64,000 nt of DNA from Tipula vernalis (lineage: Eukaryota > Arthropoda > Insecta > Diptera > Tipulidae): assembly GCA_958295665.1 (NCBI GenBank), contig OY282559.1, forward strand, positions 249,732,764 to 249,796,763, given 5' to 3'. The notes beneath the pieces are model-generated. The model saw only the letters and a program-made list of their open reading frames with translations. It was not told where the DNA came from and ran no database searches. Both the position numbers and the translations under genes were made by a program. Position 1 is the stretch's first letter, and each line of letters opens with the position of its first letter. Positions 33,919 through 47,301 of this stretch are shown piece by piece.

Positions 33919-35535
33919 TAGTGATGGGAAATTATCGACAATATATCGATACTATCGGTAGCACCCTAAATATCGAAAATATCGACAGTAAAAAAAAACA
34001 TCGATCGATATTTTTTTCCATCATTTCTATGTCATTCATTCCCATCAGTTTAATTACATACTTACATATTTTGGTTAGGAGGACATCACTTACTTACTTA
34101 CCTATTTTGGTTTAGAGGGCTTCAGTTTGACATTTGATAAATCGCAAAATTTTTTTGTTTCGGTTTGTGACGCATCTAAATTTTACGGGTTTTTGGAATA
34201 GGAGTACAATATATGATTCAACATTGTTTGTGAATAGTTACTTAATTAGATTCAATTTAATTAATTTATCTTTGTAACACACTAATTTTAAGAATGTCGG
34301 GTACGTTAACTTCGTCGAAGGTTTGGAATTTTTTTAAAAAAGCTGCTGGTGGAAAGCCAATTGCAAAGTGCAATAAATGGACCAAAGAATATAAGACGAG
34401 TGGCAACACTACAAATCTCATCGATCACTTGCGCAGGATACCCAAATCGGAATGGGACAAATTTATTCAAAATGAGCCGGGTACTTCTGTATTCGTAAAT
34501 CAAAGGCCCTTAAAATCGTATTTTACCTCTAAAGACGTTTACGATGTCAATAGTCCAAGACATAAAGCACTTTCGCAAAAATTGGTCGCGTTCATTGCAA
34601 AAGACTTTCAGCCACTGTGTGTTGTTGAGGATGCTGGATTCAAGGATTTTATATTTGAATTGGATCTTAAATTTGTGCTGCCGTCTCGCAGGCATGTAAG
34701 TGATGTCCTTCTACCAAACGCCTATCAAACTGCCCGACAATTATTGCAGGTTATGTTACAAAGTGTTCGATTTTGCGCGCTTACTACCGACACCTGGACT
34801 TCCTCTGTTACTGAGGGGTACATAACAGTAACGTGTCACTTTATACATAGTAAAAAGCTAATGTCAGCTGTAATAACAACGGAAAAAAATGAAGGTAGCC
34901 ACACAGCTGAACACTTAAAAGATATTCTCTCAGCAGTGATCGCCAAATGGGAAATTACGGGGAAAGTTACGACCATAGTAATCGACAATGCGGCAAATAT
35001 AGGTGCGGCTACCAATCTTCTGAAAATTAAGCACATGCCATGTTTCGCTCACACGCTAAATTTAGTGGTGAAAAACGTTTTGTCGTCATTGTCAACAAAC
35101 CCAGATTTAAAAAGTTTAATTAAACGGATTAAAGATATAGGTACTTTTGTTAATTCTAGCACAGTGACAAGTGATAAGCTTCGAAGTTTACAAAAGAAGG
35201 GAGATATGGCTGAATTACGCTTGATACAATCAGTAACTACTCGATGGAACAGTGAATTGGCCATGATATGACGTTATTTGAAATTAAGGGAGCTTTACTA
35301 CAATAGTAATTACATCGCTTAAAAATTGACCATCAGCCTCTATTGCCATCACAACTAGTGAAGCCAAAGCATTAGAAGATGTTGTTAACTTATTGGAACC
35401 ATTCGAAGATGCAACCACAGAAATTTCCAGTGACCAATACGTGACAATGTCATTGGTAATCCCACTAATTCATGGGATTACCAATTGGGTCACACCAATT
35501 GGGGAACAAATGCTTCAAGAATTGAAACAATCTAT
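33919..35535 (+). mobile_element. BED-type hAT element, 3' end lost
   Basis: Left end TAGTGATGGGAAATTATCGA (33919) is a typical hAT terminus, followed by subterminal ATCGATA/TATCGA repeats (33935-34010). The transposase gene follows from 34294. At about 35535 the sequence switches to a BEL/Pao gag fragment on the other strand, and no right end is found beyond it. Confidence 0.75.
34294..35535 (+). pseudogene. hAT transposase (ZBED-like), truncated
   Basis: ATG at 34294. N-terminal BED-type finger: KVWNFFKK then AKCNKWTKEYKTSGNTTNLI; the second Cys is replaced by Trp and the final His is missing (HLRRIPKS), so metal binding is probably lost. Then LCALTTDTWTSS-like text (FCALTTDTWTSSVTEGYI, first catalytic Asp), TTIVIDNAANIGAA (second Asp), MPCFAHTLNLVV and SVTTRWNSELAMI. 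A TGA at 35269 stops the main frame; hAT sequence such as ISSDQYVTMSLVIPLIHG continues in another frame to about 35530. The C-terminal dimerisation domain is absent. Confidence 0.88.
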
Positions 35536-36963
35536 GTGTCTTCATTTTTTGTGGTGAGCATTGCACGTTGATTATTAGTATGTAGTAATGTGTTGTGAGT
35601 TCCCTTACATACCAAACATCGGATAGAGTAGGGGCATGGATGGTGTTTCGCCTCAAGACACATGTTGCAAAGTTGATGGTGAGCAATGATTTTACATCGC
35701 TCTAAAGTAGACATTCCTTGGAATTTCGTACAGTCCTTCAAATCATGTCTCTGCTTACACAACGCACATGTCTTTTTTATTTGGTGTGTGACATGTATTG
35801 ACCCTTGCTTTTTGTGGAGCGGGAGCTCCAGGACTGCAAATTATTGGTTTTGGTTTAGTTGCCTCTAATGCTTGGAATCGGCGTTCTAGAAAACAGAGGA
35901 AGTTCTCTATTGTTGGCATTTATTTAGGATCCATTAATAGACATCTCAAATAATCGTGATGTCTTATTGTCTAATTTTTTTATGATTATTCTAATTATGA
36001 TGTAATTCCAAGATACTGTGAGGATGCCTAAGTTTTTGATGGCATACATGTTTTCGGTTAGTAAGTCATGTAACGACTTTATTGCTGTTGCTGATTCGGA
36101 GTGAATTACTGGAGAGTTCAGCAGAGTATTGACATGAGCGGACGCCAGCTGCCTTTTGTTTTGGTATCGGTTTACCAACAGTCTCCATGCGTCACAATAA
36201 TTATCACCCGTTGCCTTCAAGTGGCTTATTATTTTGCCCGCGCTTCCAAGTACCGTGATTTTTAATTGGTGCATCTTGACAGTGTCACTTATATCGTCGT
36301 TTTCGTGAATGATCCTTCTAAATAAATCATGCAAGGATGCCCATTGCAGGGGATCACCAAGGAAGTGTGGAATTTCAATACGTCTTAGTTTGATCTCGTG
36401 TTTTTCTGGACCCCTTGGTTTTGGTTTATTCAGCACTCCGGTGATTCTGGATCTCAGCGTCTCAAAGTTGTTGACTAAAATTGCAAAGTAGTCTTCTTTG
36501 AAGTAGGGCATAGTAGCTTCTTCTTCAGACGTGGTATCTACTAATAGTTCTTCATGCACCTGCTCAATTTGTATCATCCTCGCATCGAGTTGGTGCAGCT
36601 TGTGTTGCAGTTGATCGTGGCTGCTTTCAGCTGCTAAAAGATGTTCCGCCTCGTCCATTAATCTATAACACAAACGCATTTTCACGTCTCGTGCTTTATA
36701 TTTTCGTGGTTGTAAAGCCGAATTCCCTAAAACGTTGTTGTTTAATGCAGTTTCGCTCGTATTGGATTCTTATCAAAGAGTTCATCTTTCATCTGTCTAT
36801 CGATGTCGAGGAATTCCTCCCAGATTGTTTCGATACTTGCCAGCCTTTTCTGCAAGTATTCCTTCGTCTTCCTGCCCTCGCCATCCTTGTTATAATTTGT
36901 TTTGCTTTTTTGAATTCGATCAAAAACAGCATTTTGTGTTTTATAATATTCCTCCATTGCCAA
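35532..36963 (-). pseudogene. gag: BEL/Pao retrotransposon gag, decayed
   Basis: Minus strand from 36963: an N-terminal coiled region (KEYLQKRLASIETIWEEF), then from 36685 the gag core with RRIEIPHFLGDPLQWASLHD (DUF1759-type) and DNYCDAWRLLVNRYQNKR. From 35762 come the zinc knuckles CKQRHDLKDC, CNMCLEAKHH and CLVCKGTHNTLLH. Gag packages the element RNA. Three frames are used, so at least two frameshifts exist, and protease/RT are missing because the fragment ends at 35532 inside hAT sequence. TTGGTCCTTCGAGCC just upstream (about 37000) is the usual BEL leader. Confidence 0.88.
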
Positions 36964-37014
36964 TATTTAGTGGCGTTAATATGAAGATCTATGGCTCGAA
37001 GGACCAATGTTAAT

Positions 37015-39060
37015 CTAACAAATTTTGTGCTTAGGTTGTCTTGTAAGGCTAAGCGTTTGCTTGATTAGCGAAATTATGTAATTAAAATTACCGCTGGTGG
37101 GGTTTAATTAGATGGAGAATTAGAAACTACACTTTTTGTGATTAAGTTTATTCTTAATTCTTTTTAATAAATTTCGAGTTTAAATACATTTTAAGAAACT
37201 GCTAAATAGTATGTTTTTATAATGCGTTTTTTTTATAATGTTGTGGATATTCTTACATTCTAAACTATTTTGCATAGTTGACAAATTGTATGTATGCATA
37301 CCTCCGTTATTAATATTTCGCTTTACGCAACCTATGCGATTTTTCTGGAAACAATTTATTTATTTATTACTTAAAATTAAATTAAATTGTACTCATGTTT
37401 AGTCACAAGATTGAACAATCGTTAACCAATTTTTATAAATGTTTCCAAAACAAAAATTTACAATTTAATACAATTTTCATGGATTCGCTAAAACTCTGAA
37501 TAAAACATTGTGTTCTCAATTTTTTTTCTATTTTTGTGTAGTCTGTAAATTTTAATTGGCAAAATTTAAGGCGACCAATTTAAGAATATTTTAATTAAAA
37601 AAATATCCCCACTCTTTGTATTATATTTTATAACTGTACGATGCAGTTTCAATACAGCAAAATATCTAATTTAGAGTAAAACCCTCCAGCCGTTTCTACA
37701 AAAAAAAAAAAAAAAAAGTTGTATACCGTCTGTATTGCAAATGGTAATGGCCCCTGCTGTCTCATTACCAAAGAAAAAAAAAAAGAAAAAATAATTTAAA
37801 TTCAAATAACGTCCCATCAATTATCCCAAATCTTACGAAAACAAAGTTAAAAATCGTTTAAATCGCCCCGAAACAAATACAACAACAAAAATTATCGTTG
37901 ATTTTCGCCTCGTCAAAATGAGATTTGTTCATCGTGCTTGATGGATGCGACCCTCAAAATAATTTGGGTTTTTTTTTCTTCACCCCAATGCTATTTTATT
38001 AATATAGACCGAGCGACGAAAAATTTACAAAAAAAAAAAGAAAAACGCACAATAAACTAACTTTCTTGTGCCACGTCTAATTCACATCCAATCACAATTT
38101 TCTGAATTTTTTTTCATGTGCGATAATCCAATTCAATCTTTGTATGTATAGTTTGTTTTCCATTTACTCAAGAAAAACCTGGAAAAATTGAATACATTTT
38201 CACGTCGTTTTTCCTTTTGGTTTTATTAAGCTTTTTCTAAATATACTGATTCGCCCGGATCGATACATAACGTACATGTACTTATGTACATATGTGTATT
38301 AATCTCGAAATGTGTGTTACTGTTAATGTTATTGTTGCTGATTCATATTTAGTTTGGAAAATGTTGATATATTGTATATCCATCACTCATTGAATATACA
38401 TAATACATGTTCTAGATAAATAAAGAAGAATAACCTTCGATTATACTTGAAGTTATTAACCAACTTTTTTTTAGATATATGTAGTCTGGTATGATGATGT
38501 ATCATACGTAATCCATGACTGAATAAAATCGGCTATACACAGTTATTCAATCAATATTTAATCATATCTCTCTGTTCTGATGAAAATGAAAATTATAACA
38601 AAATTAAGAAAATTGAAAATAAGTCTTTGATTATATCTATCTAGCTTTATGTGTATTTATTACGGATCGTATATGTACATAAAAATGGTGATGATGTTTT
38701 GATGGGTTGGTCGATTCAGTTTCTAGAATATTAAAAAAATAGTTACATAAAAATAAATACATAAATGTGGTAATTAGAGTTACAATTAATAATACTAGAA
38801 ATAAATAAAATATTTAGAATTAATACAGTAATTATTATTTTTAAATAGCCGTAATACGGAAATCAACCTTGAAATTGAGATACTTTACCCGACTTATTAA
38901 GTTATGCCAAAAAACGAGATACAAAAGCATAAGCAATGATCATTCGAAATTCCAAATGGGACAGACCATTAGAAGTGTTAAAATGAGATACATACAAAAG
39001 AAATATTCAAACCTAGAATTGGTAATACGTCCGTATTACGTGATACATTTAATAACAAAA
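37015..39060. other. Non-coding stretch, possibly BEL LTR at start
   Basis: 37020-37210 may hold the BEL 5' LTR or leader but no second copy confirms it. The rest is AT-rich, with A18 near 37700 and CATGTACTTATGTACATATG words near 38276. No gene seen. Confidence 0.4.
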
Positions 39061-39069
39061 GATAAAACG

Positions 39070-40400
39070 TAATGGGCTGAAAACTCACGAGGTGATCAGA
39101 ATTTCGGTCCAAAAATTAATTCAACTCCCAAACCAATCCCTAACTGAACCTCTTAACTCTTTAGCTTAACCTCCAACTTAATGACAACGCAGTCCACACT
39201 CGCTAACTCAATCCCGAAATTAAATCGATTCGCAAGCTACTTGTGTATATGAACTCAACTCAATCTAACTCAATGGTCCTCTAATTGGTCCCAAATTAAT
39301 CCCCAACCGAACCCCTCATTCAAATTCAACTCCACTTCAACTCAAACCATACTCAATCCTAGCTCGACCTAAACACAACACAATCCTAAATTCAACCCCC
39401 AATTCAATCGCAAACTCAACGTTCAACTCAAACCCTAAATCAATCCGTCTCGAAAACTACCTGAGAACATAGATTCACCCTCAATTGAACCCCATCACTC
39501 AACCTCCAAAGAACACCCTACTCGATTAGAACTCAGCCCTCAACGCGAAACCCTCAACTGAACACGTCTCAATCCTCCAATCAAAACGGTCCAAAAAATT
39601 CATAACTGATTGGCTGAATGAACCACAACGCAACTCAACCCCAAACTCAACGCCCTGCTGAACCCCTGAATAAACGAAGTTCGAAAAAGTAACCGTATTT
39701 ATTTGGGGAGAATCAATCAATCAACTGGGCGCCTTAATAAACCTCAAACTAAATGTTCATCTTAATCCTCAAATCAACGTGCCTTGAAAAACTACATTCG
39801 TACAACAATTTAATTAAAATCAACTCAAGCTAACTTTCACATCAACCCTCAATGCAGTCCGAAATAAATTATCAACTTAACCCGTGACTTTTACTCGACT
39901 CAAAAATCAATATGGTCCTAAGAACTACACGAGTATATGAACTCAACTCAAGCTAACTTTAATTCAACCGTCAATTAGATGCACAAATAAGTCGCCAGCT
40001 GAACTGTTCATTAAAACTGCTAAACCCCAACTGAACCCTTAAATGAAACCCAACTAAACCACAAACTCAACGTCCAACTCAATCCTCAAACCAGCATTTA
40101 TAAAAAAAATTGCGTGTAACGTGATAATATTACCGTGTAATTTTGGATCAATTCATATGGCGGGACCCGATCCTCTTGACGTACAGCTTCCAAAAGCTTT
40201 TCAATTCTCTGCCTTAACCATACAAATAGATTCGCGAAAAAAATTCGATATCAGACAAGCCATTCTCGAGATACCGTGGGTAGACTATTGTTTGGTCCTT
40301 TGGGACCGAAGTAATAGACTGAAAATAACAAATATCACATCAAACATGGAAAGGATCAGAATTGAAAATACTAGAGCGACTACCAAAAAAAGTTACTAGG
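39070..40400. repeat. Dispersed repeat A, copy 2
   Basis: Begins GGGCTGAAAACTCACGAGGT with TTCGGTCC following, then about 900 bp of CAACTC/AACCTC-rich low-complexity DNA. It ends with the conserved block CCTCTTGACGTA, AGCTTTTCAATTCTC, CAAGCCATTCTCGAGATA and GGGACCGAAGTAATA (40170-40320). The same order as in 18975-22520 without the minisatellite. The C-rich tract is of simple-sequence type and not coding. Confidence 0.75.
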
Positions 40401-40445
40401 CACGAATTATTACTAGAATAGTGCAAATGGGTGTGTGCCACTTTG

Positions 40446-40925
40446 TCGACAACCATTTCCCCGACTGATCACATCTCGCCGACAGCTACATCTCCGACGG
40501 GAAAGTTATCCGACGCAAGAAAAGTTTTAATGTTGAAAAGGGAAAATTAAATTTTGAAACTCATAACAATTTCTGGTATAAGGATAAATTTAATACGTAT
40601 TGAAAAAAAAATCCTTTTCCAGATTTACATCTCCTTGTTCTGAGTTTCCAAATTTCATTTTCCCTTCTCTGGAATTTAAAATTTCGCCGGTGAGTGTCTT
40701 GTTGTGTAAGCCATCTGTCTTGTCAGCAATGTAGTTATGTCCGCCAGCAGTTTTATCGGCGATATGGTTATGCCGGCCAACTTTCCTGTCCACGATGTGG
40801 TTAAAAGCGATCTGGCCGTTCGGCGAAATGGTTATTGGCGAAGTGGCCATCTACCTTGTCAGAGACGCAGTTTTGCCAACCCAAAGGACATGTAAGGTAC
40901 CTTTTCGGCGAAATGGTTGTCGATG
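40446..40925. repeat. Foldback-like repeat with CGGCGAAATGG words
   Basis: TCGACAACCATTTCCCCGA at the left is the complement of TCGGCGAAATGGTTGTCGA at the right. The interior right half repeats the theme GGCGA.ATGGTTAT with spacing of about 18-40 bp. About 480 bp, GC-richer than surroundings. Confidence 0.6.
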
Positions 40926-40929
40926 TGGG

Positions 40930-42395
40930 CGGGTTCCCAATTGCATCTACAAGTTCATGGTAACACGTGCTTTGAGGCATATAGTTACAGTCTTGAACTT
41001 TAATTTGCCAAAACCAATAAGTTCCAAAACTCCTTCCTCCTTCTTTTCCCGGTGGCTTATAATTTGCAAGAATTCAAACAAATTTAAGGAAATTCAAAAA
41101 TAGATTTTATAACACTTTTTACAATTTTTTTACTCTCGAGTTTGCAGAGCTCAGTTCAAGGTTTTGGCTGTGCTCGCGTTGGTCTAAGCAATCCGAAGAA
41201 TTAAAATATTTATAATCAAAACCCAATATGGTCTAAAGAACAACAGAAATATTAATTATTTCAGAATCTATAAGAGATAGGACAATTTAGATTAAAAAAT
41301 TTGAAAGAGCATGGCCGAATATATGAGAACCCATTAATACGTCATTTTTGGGGGAAATGGTCTGTAAGACACTAAAGTACTCACGTGACGACATATCAAA
41401 GTTAACAGAGTTGTTTCGTAGAGATATAAAAAAAATGATTTATTTTTAATGTTCTTGCTTCTACAATACTTTTACAACTGATCATACAATATTTCTTATT
41501 TAAAAACTAGAATAGAAAAATCGGCACACGGCTTGGCGGGTGTCGAGTTCAAATATTTTCACATGAAAATTCCTAACATGATTTTACACGTTAAAACATA
41601 ATTTAAAATGTGTCTAATTATATGTTACAACATTTGTTAATTTAGCATTTATCTAAAAAAGTTTTCAATTACAATTATTTTCTCATGATATTTTTATACT
41701 ATCAGGGATTTACAAATTGCATACGCGTGATATTTATGTAAGCGTTGACATTGTTGTTCGTTGCTAACTTCAATTTATGTCGTGTTTGTATAGGGCGACA
41801 TCACTAACACTATTATATATCAATTTACATTTTTATATCCAATGTACATATAAGAAAAGCCCGGTTTTGATAGATTCGAAGTGTGGTTTGACGTAATTTA
41901 ATTATTAATCTACAAAAGGGTGACAAAAATTGCCGGAAATAACGAATTTGTATTCAGAAAATGTAAAATTAAAAATATCTTTTTTACACTTTTTTACACT
42001 CTTGTAGAAAGCACATTTAAAAAACGGCGGAAGCATAAGGGCTCTTATATATATGGAGTCCTCTAAATCGGCGTACATATCTACTATAATAAAATGCCAG
42101 TGGTGAAGCTAAAAAATAGGACAGAAAATAAAATGCATGCTTTTGTCCCTTTTTCGCAAATTGTGTTTTTTTCAATTATGACGCATTTATCAAAGCAGTC
42201 CTGTTTTGTTTTTAAATTGTTGTTCCTGTTAACGAAAACCTACAGAAATGCTTATACAAGCCGTACTATTGCGATACAAACACAAAATAAAACTTCTATT
42301 TCTGTAAGTATTAGTGTATTCGTGTACTTCGATATTAAATTGCAGTTTGTATCAAAAATAGTATAAAATCTCTCTAACACTTATAGAAATAGTGG
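40930..42395. other. Non-coding stretch
   Basis: No gene or clear repeat boundary recognised. Confidence 0.45.
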
Positions 42396-42399
42396 GATT

Positions 42400-43660
42400 G
42401 TAACGAAATCCCCCAATGGATTACGTTAACAGACATGAGAATAGCGGTCTGATGCGGTATAGTAGCTGGCTAGAGCTCACAGTGCGGCGTGGGGTTTTCA
42501 GACATACACTCATGCTTGAATAACCGCATAACAATAAAATTGGAGGGACAAAGGAAATTAAAATTAAGTTGCCACGGCCTCAGCGGCAAAAAGAAAATGA
42601 TAAACTGGGAGTGATCGATCCGGAGTGACCGTCTCAATCCCAGGCGATCACCGCCGTGACTGCCACACGGGCCTCCCCTCATCGGCCCGCCTACTGGGAT
42701 GCTGTTTCCCAGTCGCGACGGCTACCGATGTCATTTATGAGGGAAGGACGCCCGCATGACAATCCCAGCGACAATCCCCCGGAACGGAGACCGTCACCCC
42801 GACGCGATCAACTCATATGGCGTGCCGCCCTCCAGCACAGCCTGTCCTGGAGGAACGAACGGCACGCACGGAAAAGGGTGGAAAAGGGCCGACTCTTCAC
42901 ATGACCACACCCCACATCATCCGATCAATTATTTGTTTACACGCACATGGTGCGGCGTAGCACACTACCGTAAGAAATTCAAAGAAAAATTTTAGGTTAT
43001 GGTAAAAGAGAAAAAATTGAAAATTAGGCTAAAACTGATGAATGATTAATTACGTTAAAACTGATTCTACGTTAATGTTAGATTTCACTTTCACTATCAC
43101 TGTTTTAAGAAAATTAAGGAAAACACAAAAATACCTGAAAAAAATGGACCGTTATGGGGTCGAACCACACCCAAAAACGGACAACCGAGCAGAAGCGAAG
43201 AGAAAAAAGAACGGAAATTCCAAACGCAATCAATCAAAATGACGGAAAAAAAATATAACCTGACAATAATTGCTCTGAGTGGGGTTTTCACCAAATCGGT
43301 GCACCACCACGAAACGCCGAAAACAAACGGTAAAAATAGTAATATATGTACAATATAATAAAAATAGAAAGGAGAAACAACCTGTTACAAACTTAAGTAA
43401 CTAAAATTTACTTAGCCAGATTGTTTATCCCTTAATTGTTTTACCTTGTTGTTTTAAAGGCCCGTCCGACCAACCGCAACCAGCGCCGACGCAGGATCTC
43501 CTTCACACAATTGATTGTCTGCCCCCACGGGCGGGAATACTCGTACAATAAAATTTACGAATAAATAAACACCTCAGTCGTACCACCGAAAACAGTTTTA
43601 CTCTATTTTCTTTCATTCAGGTACCGACATTTTCACTGTGAACCCGTTTATCGTCCCATA
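42400..43660 (+). other. GC-rich island, probable LTR-retroelement remnant
   Basis: 42560-42905 is markedly GC-rich and contains one open plus frame, Arg/Pro-rich (RRPSPRRDQLIWRAAL, then WRNERHARKRVEKG). 43380-43660 has a TGTTACAAAC start and GTACAATAAAATTTACGAAT, compatible with an LTR and its poly(A) signal. The base composition suggests a recently arrived element. I cannot name the family; it could instead be a host exon cluster. Confidence 0.35.
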
Positions 43661-45239
43661 GTTCAAAACAAAAACACACCAAGGAACATATATTTTCCCA
43701 TTTATTTAGTACTGTTCACTAGTAAATTTCTTGGAAAACAGAAACTCAGGAGAACAAAAAACTGAACAACCCACAAAATCAGTTCAACGATTCACAATTT
43801 TTGTTTTTTATTATTATTTCTTTTTTTTTTATTTATTTATCATTTAACAATTTCTATATACAATAACTATTTATTATTATTAAATTGATACAGGGACATA
43901 TCGTTATATATTTATCAACGAAAAAAATTGTTTTTATTTATTTAGTTTATTTCATTAATAATTTTGTTGGTTAGCAGAACGCCAATCATTCACAAAAAAA
44001 TACAAGCTTTTATCTTTAACGGCTTTATCAATTACGACATGATACCCAATTTCATTTCACAATAAATTATATAACTAAAATTTATTATTATTAGTACAAC
44101 TATATTTTTCTTTTTCTTTATATAACAATTTAGTAGTCGACATAAAATATTTTTTTATCGACCATTATTCTTTAATTCCCCGACTTAATTCTCCAAAATC
44201 AAAAAAACTAATCGACTGCCTTATTTAAAAATACAAACTAGGCTTTTTGTTTTTTATATAAAAAAATTTGACTTCTCGTCAACCAAACTCAAACTACATA
44301 GACTCTTCAATCAAAAAAAAATATTTTTACATGCAAAAAAATCAGAAAATTTCCCCCTCCTATTTTCTACTTCGCATCGCTGTTCGTCTCACTCGTTGTA
44401 TTTGTGCACATCGTTCATCAGTTATTTATATTTTTTTTATTATTGTAAAATCTTTATTGACATGTATATTGTTTTTTTTTATGTACACAAATACAACGAA
44501 TAAGACGAACAACGACGACGAACACATGTACATACTTATCTGTACGGCAGCATCGGATTCATGTCTAATACACCGATCGGTTCTATCCCCACTCAGAGCA
44601 AATATCACGCGTTAATTTAAGCCAATGATACCAGAAAGAAAAATAGAATATTCCAGATTGAACATTTTAATAACGCAAATATTCCATCTCATACTCCATA
44701 ATACATGTACACACCAACTCGCAAGAGATATATATGTTTGTACATGATAATATAGAAAACAAGTAAATGCAAAAAAATTTAAAATATGTTTACATAGCAA
44801 TCGAAGGGAACATTGGATTTAAATTCGGAAATCATAAAAGCGAGCATAGGTATAAACACCATGGTGGTCATGGTATTTTATAACGAATAAAAAATTTCAA
44901 ATTATTTGAGCGTTTGGAATTTTCGCAAAAAAAAATTTCTTTTCCTCTGTATAAAGTGGAGACGTATGCCAGTCGTAACAGGATTGTTATTTAATAATAT
45001 GCGTGCGTCATAGAAACAATACGGCTTGTATAAACAATTTTATTGGTTTTCTGTAAACAGAAATTTTATTATTTTATTATATAAGAGGTGAAAAATAGCG
45101 GTTTTCTTTTCTTATCCTACCTGAAAATATAGAGAGATTTTATTCTACGATTTTTCAATCATCCATTCTAAACAAAGGACGCAAATTATCGAATAATATA
45201 TTCAATTCGAGCGAATTTTACTTCATAAATAATTAAGTT
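43661..45239. other. AT-rich non-coding stretch
   Basis: No gene or repeat boundary recognised. Confidence 0.45.
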
Positions 45240-45741
45240 AAAGTGACCAAATTTACAGTATGAAACGAAATGGGTTCATCATCCCAGTGGAGCATCCCAA
45301 AAGACCCCAAAGTAGTGTAAAGAGTGCAGCAAACGTCTATTATGTTTGTTAAAAGGTGGATTAAACGATTTAAAGAATGCGGCAATGTTGACGATGAGCT
45401 TGGTAGAGGGCGTAACAGGTACTGTTTACTAAAAATCCAACAATAACCTTTAGAGAGGGACAACAAAAGCTAATTAAAAAAGGAGTTCGACTATCCCTCG
45501 ATACAATCAAAAGCAGGCTCCAAGAATTCGATATGAAAAGCGATATGTACTTCTGTACAATTACCAAATCATTATTGACTGAAAAGCATATTGAAAAAAG
45601 CCTGAGTTGATCATTCTGAATGAATCAACCTTTGTGGTTCGTAATTACTATAAGAGAACATGGTCACAAAAAAAAGTGAACAAATCTTGCTACGTTTCCT
45701 TCTAAGGCATTTGGACGGTTAACCATATTTACGAGAAACCT
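45240..45741 (+). pseudogene. Tc1-like transposase remnant
   Basis: Plus-strand pieces in shifting frames: MFVKRWIKRFKECGNVDD (DNA-binding HTH region, 45340-45395), KKGVRLSLDTIKSRLQEF (45475-45530), SLLTEKHIEKSLS (45570-45605), then ESTFVVRNYYKRTWSQKK (45620-45680), where the first catalytic Asp should precede. It stops at 45741, where the Harbinger terminus begins, so that insertion probably cut it. Confidence 0.75.
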
Positions 45742-47110
45742 GGGCCCTATTGCACCAACTTCTTATCACTTATTACTTATCAACTTATCATAATTTTTGA
45801 TAATTTTCTGTTGTACCAAATTGAAATTTGAGAAGTATTTAATTGAGTTATAATAAGTGATATGCACTCACTTATCAAAATTAAGTTGCACCAATTTGCG
45901 AAATGATAAATGATAAGTAATATTTTGATAAGCGATAAGTTTGAGGTTTTTGATAATTTTTTCGTAATTCTATTGCACCAAAAGTTTTAACTTATCAATA
46001 ATCGACTACTTTAATGATAACTTATCAAAAATATTAATAAGAAAAATTTCACTACTCAAAAAAATTGATAAGAGTTACAAATTTTAGTGGTATGACGGAA
46101 GCCTGTTAAAAATTTTTTTTTTCTGTTATCGGTAAGATGAGAACTTTTGTTCAATTTTAAAAGAGTACAAACACATTTTTCAATAAAATTATTTATTATT
46201 CAAATGAATGTACATACTTCAAGTGTATATTAATTTCAAAATTTATACCGCTATTTTATTGTATTCTAATGAATTATTATATTAAGTCAAAGTAAGAGGT
46301 AAGACAGTTGTTTTTCGATATTTTAAAATTGATATAAAACTATCAAATATAGGCATTATATCAACTTTAGTGAACAAAAACTGAAATTTATTAAACGAAA
46401 AAATAATTTTTATAAATAAATGTGTCGGTTCGAAAGATTATTCGAGGATGAAAACGAAAGAAGAAATCGTGTAGTGAAAGCCAGAACCAATTATTCTCTG
46501 GACTCGCGAGTGATAAAATATTTTCGTTTGTCACATGAACAAATTGAGCACGTATTATTAAAAATCGGAGCAAATTTGCACCATGGAAGCGACCGAAACT
46601 GCGCATTGAGTCCTCTATTGCAGCTATTAACAACACTGCATTGGTTAGGAATATCCAGGATAGAATTTTCTTGAGTTGGGTGGTTACCTTCAGGTAGCTG
46701 GTTGCTTCGATGGAACAATGATTAATATAGATGCACCTACGGTCAATGAAGAACACTTTGCGAATCGACATGGAAAATATTCACTGAATGCAATGATGGT
46801 GTGTGGCCCAGACCGCAGCTTTTATGCATTCAATTCAAATTGGCCAGGTAGTGTCCATGACTCCAGAGTATTGCCATATACAAGGCTATTTAGGAATTTT
46901 GAGTCTTGTTTTTGCCCGTTCCTCGGTGCTGTGATTTTAGGTGATAGGGCTTCCCCTTAAAGATTGGCTTATCCCACCAATGCGAAGAAATCCGAATGAT
47001 GCAATAGAGCAAAGAAACAACTGTCGTGCTCATAAGCGGACGAGACGAATAGTGGAAAATCAGTTTTGGTTTGTACATGACGATTACAATTTTTGTATAA
47101 TGTAGTTAAA
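45742..47110 (+). mobile_element. PIF/Harbinger element, left part
   Basis: Left terminus GGGCCCTATTGCACCAACTT is Harbinger-like. The next 350 bp is full of ACTTATCA and TTGATAA subterminal words in both orientations. The transposase follows. No matching right terminus was found before the Helitron starts near 47300. Confidence 0.7.
46420..47110 (+). pseudogene. PIF/Harbinger transposase, internally deleted
   Basis: ATG at 46420, RFERLFEDENERRNRVVK, RLSHEQIEHVLLKI and LTTLHWLGI (N-terminal helical domain). After a stop at 46672 and loss of about 100 residues the DDE core resumes: VAGCFDGTMINIDAP (first catalytic Asp), NWPGSVHDSRVLP (second), LGDRASP, then in another frame LKDWLIPPMRRNP and AHKRTRRIVENQFWF (third catalytic position region). 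Frame breaks at about 46672 and 46955 make it inactive. Distinct from the Harbinger at 14963-15984. Confidence 0.85.
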
Positions 47111-47301
47111 TTCAATTTATTTGTTAATAGGAATTCTCTCAACTCATTTGTTATGAAAATAAATTGTTTACGTTTAAGTACTCCTGAAAAATTATTTACA
47201 GTTAGAAAAGAGAATTTATTTTAAAAGCAACAAAAGAAAAGTTTTACAATTGATTCTAAACACTGAAATAAGAACTACGTAAAGAACGTTACTTTAAAGA
47301 A

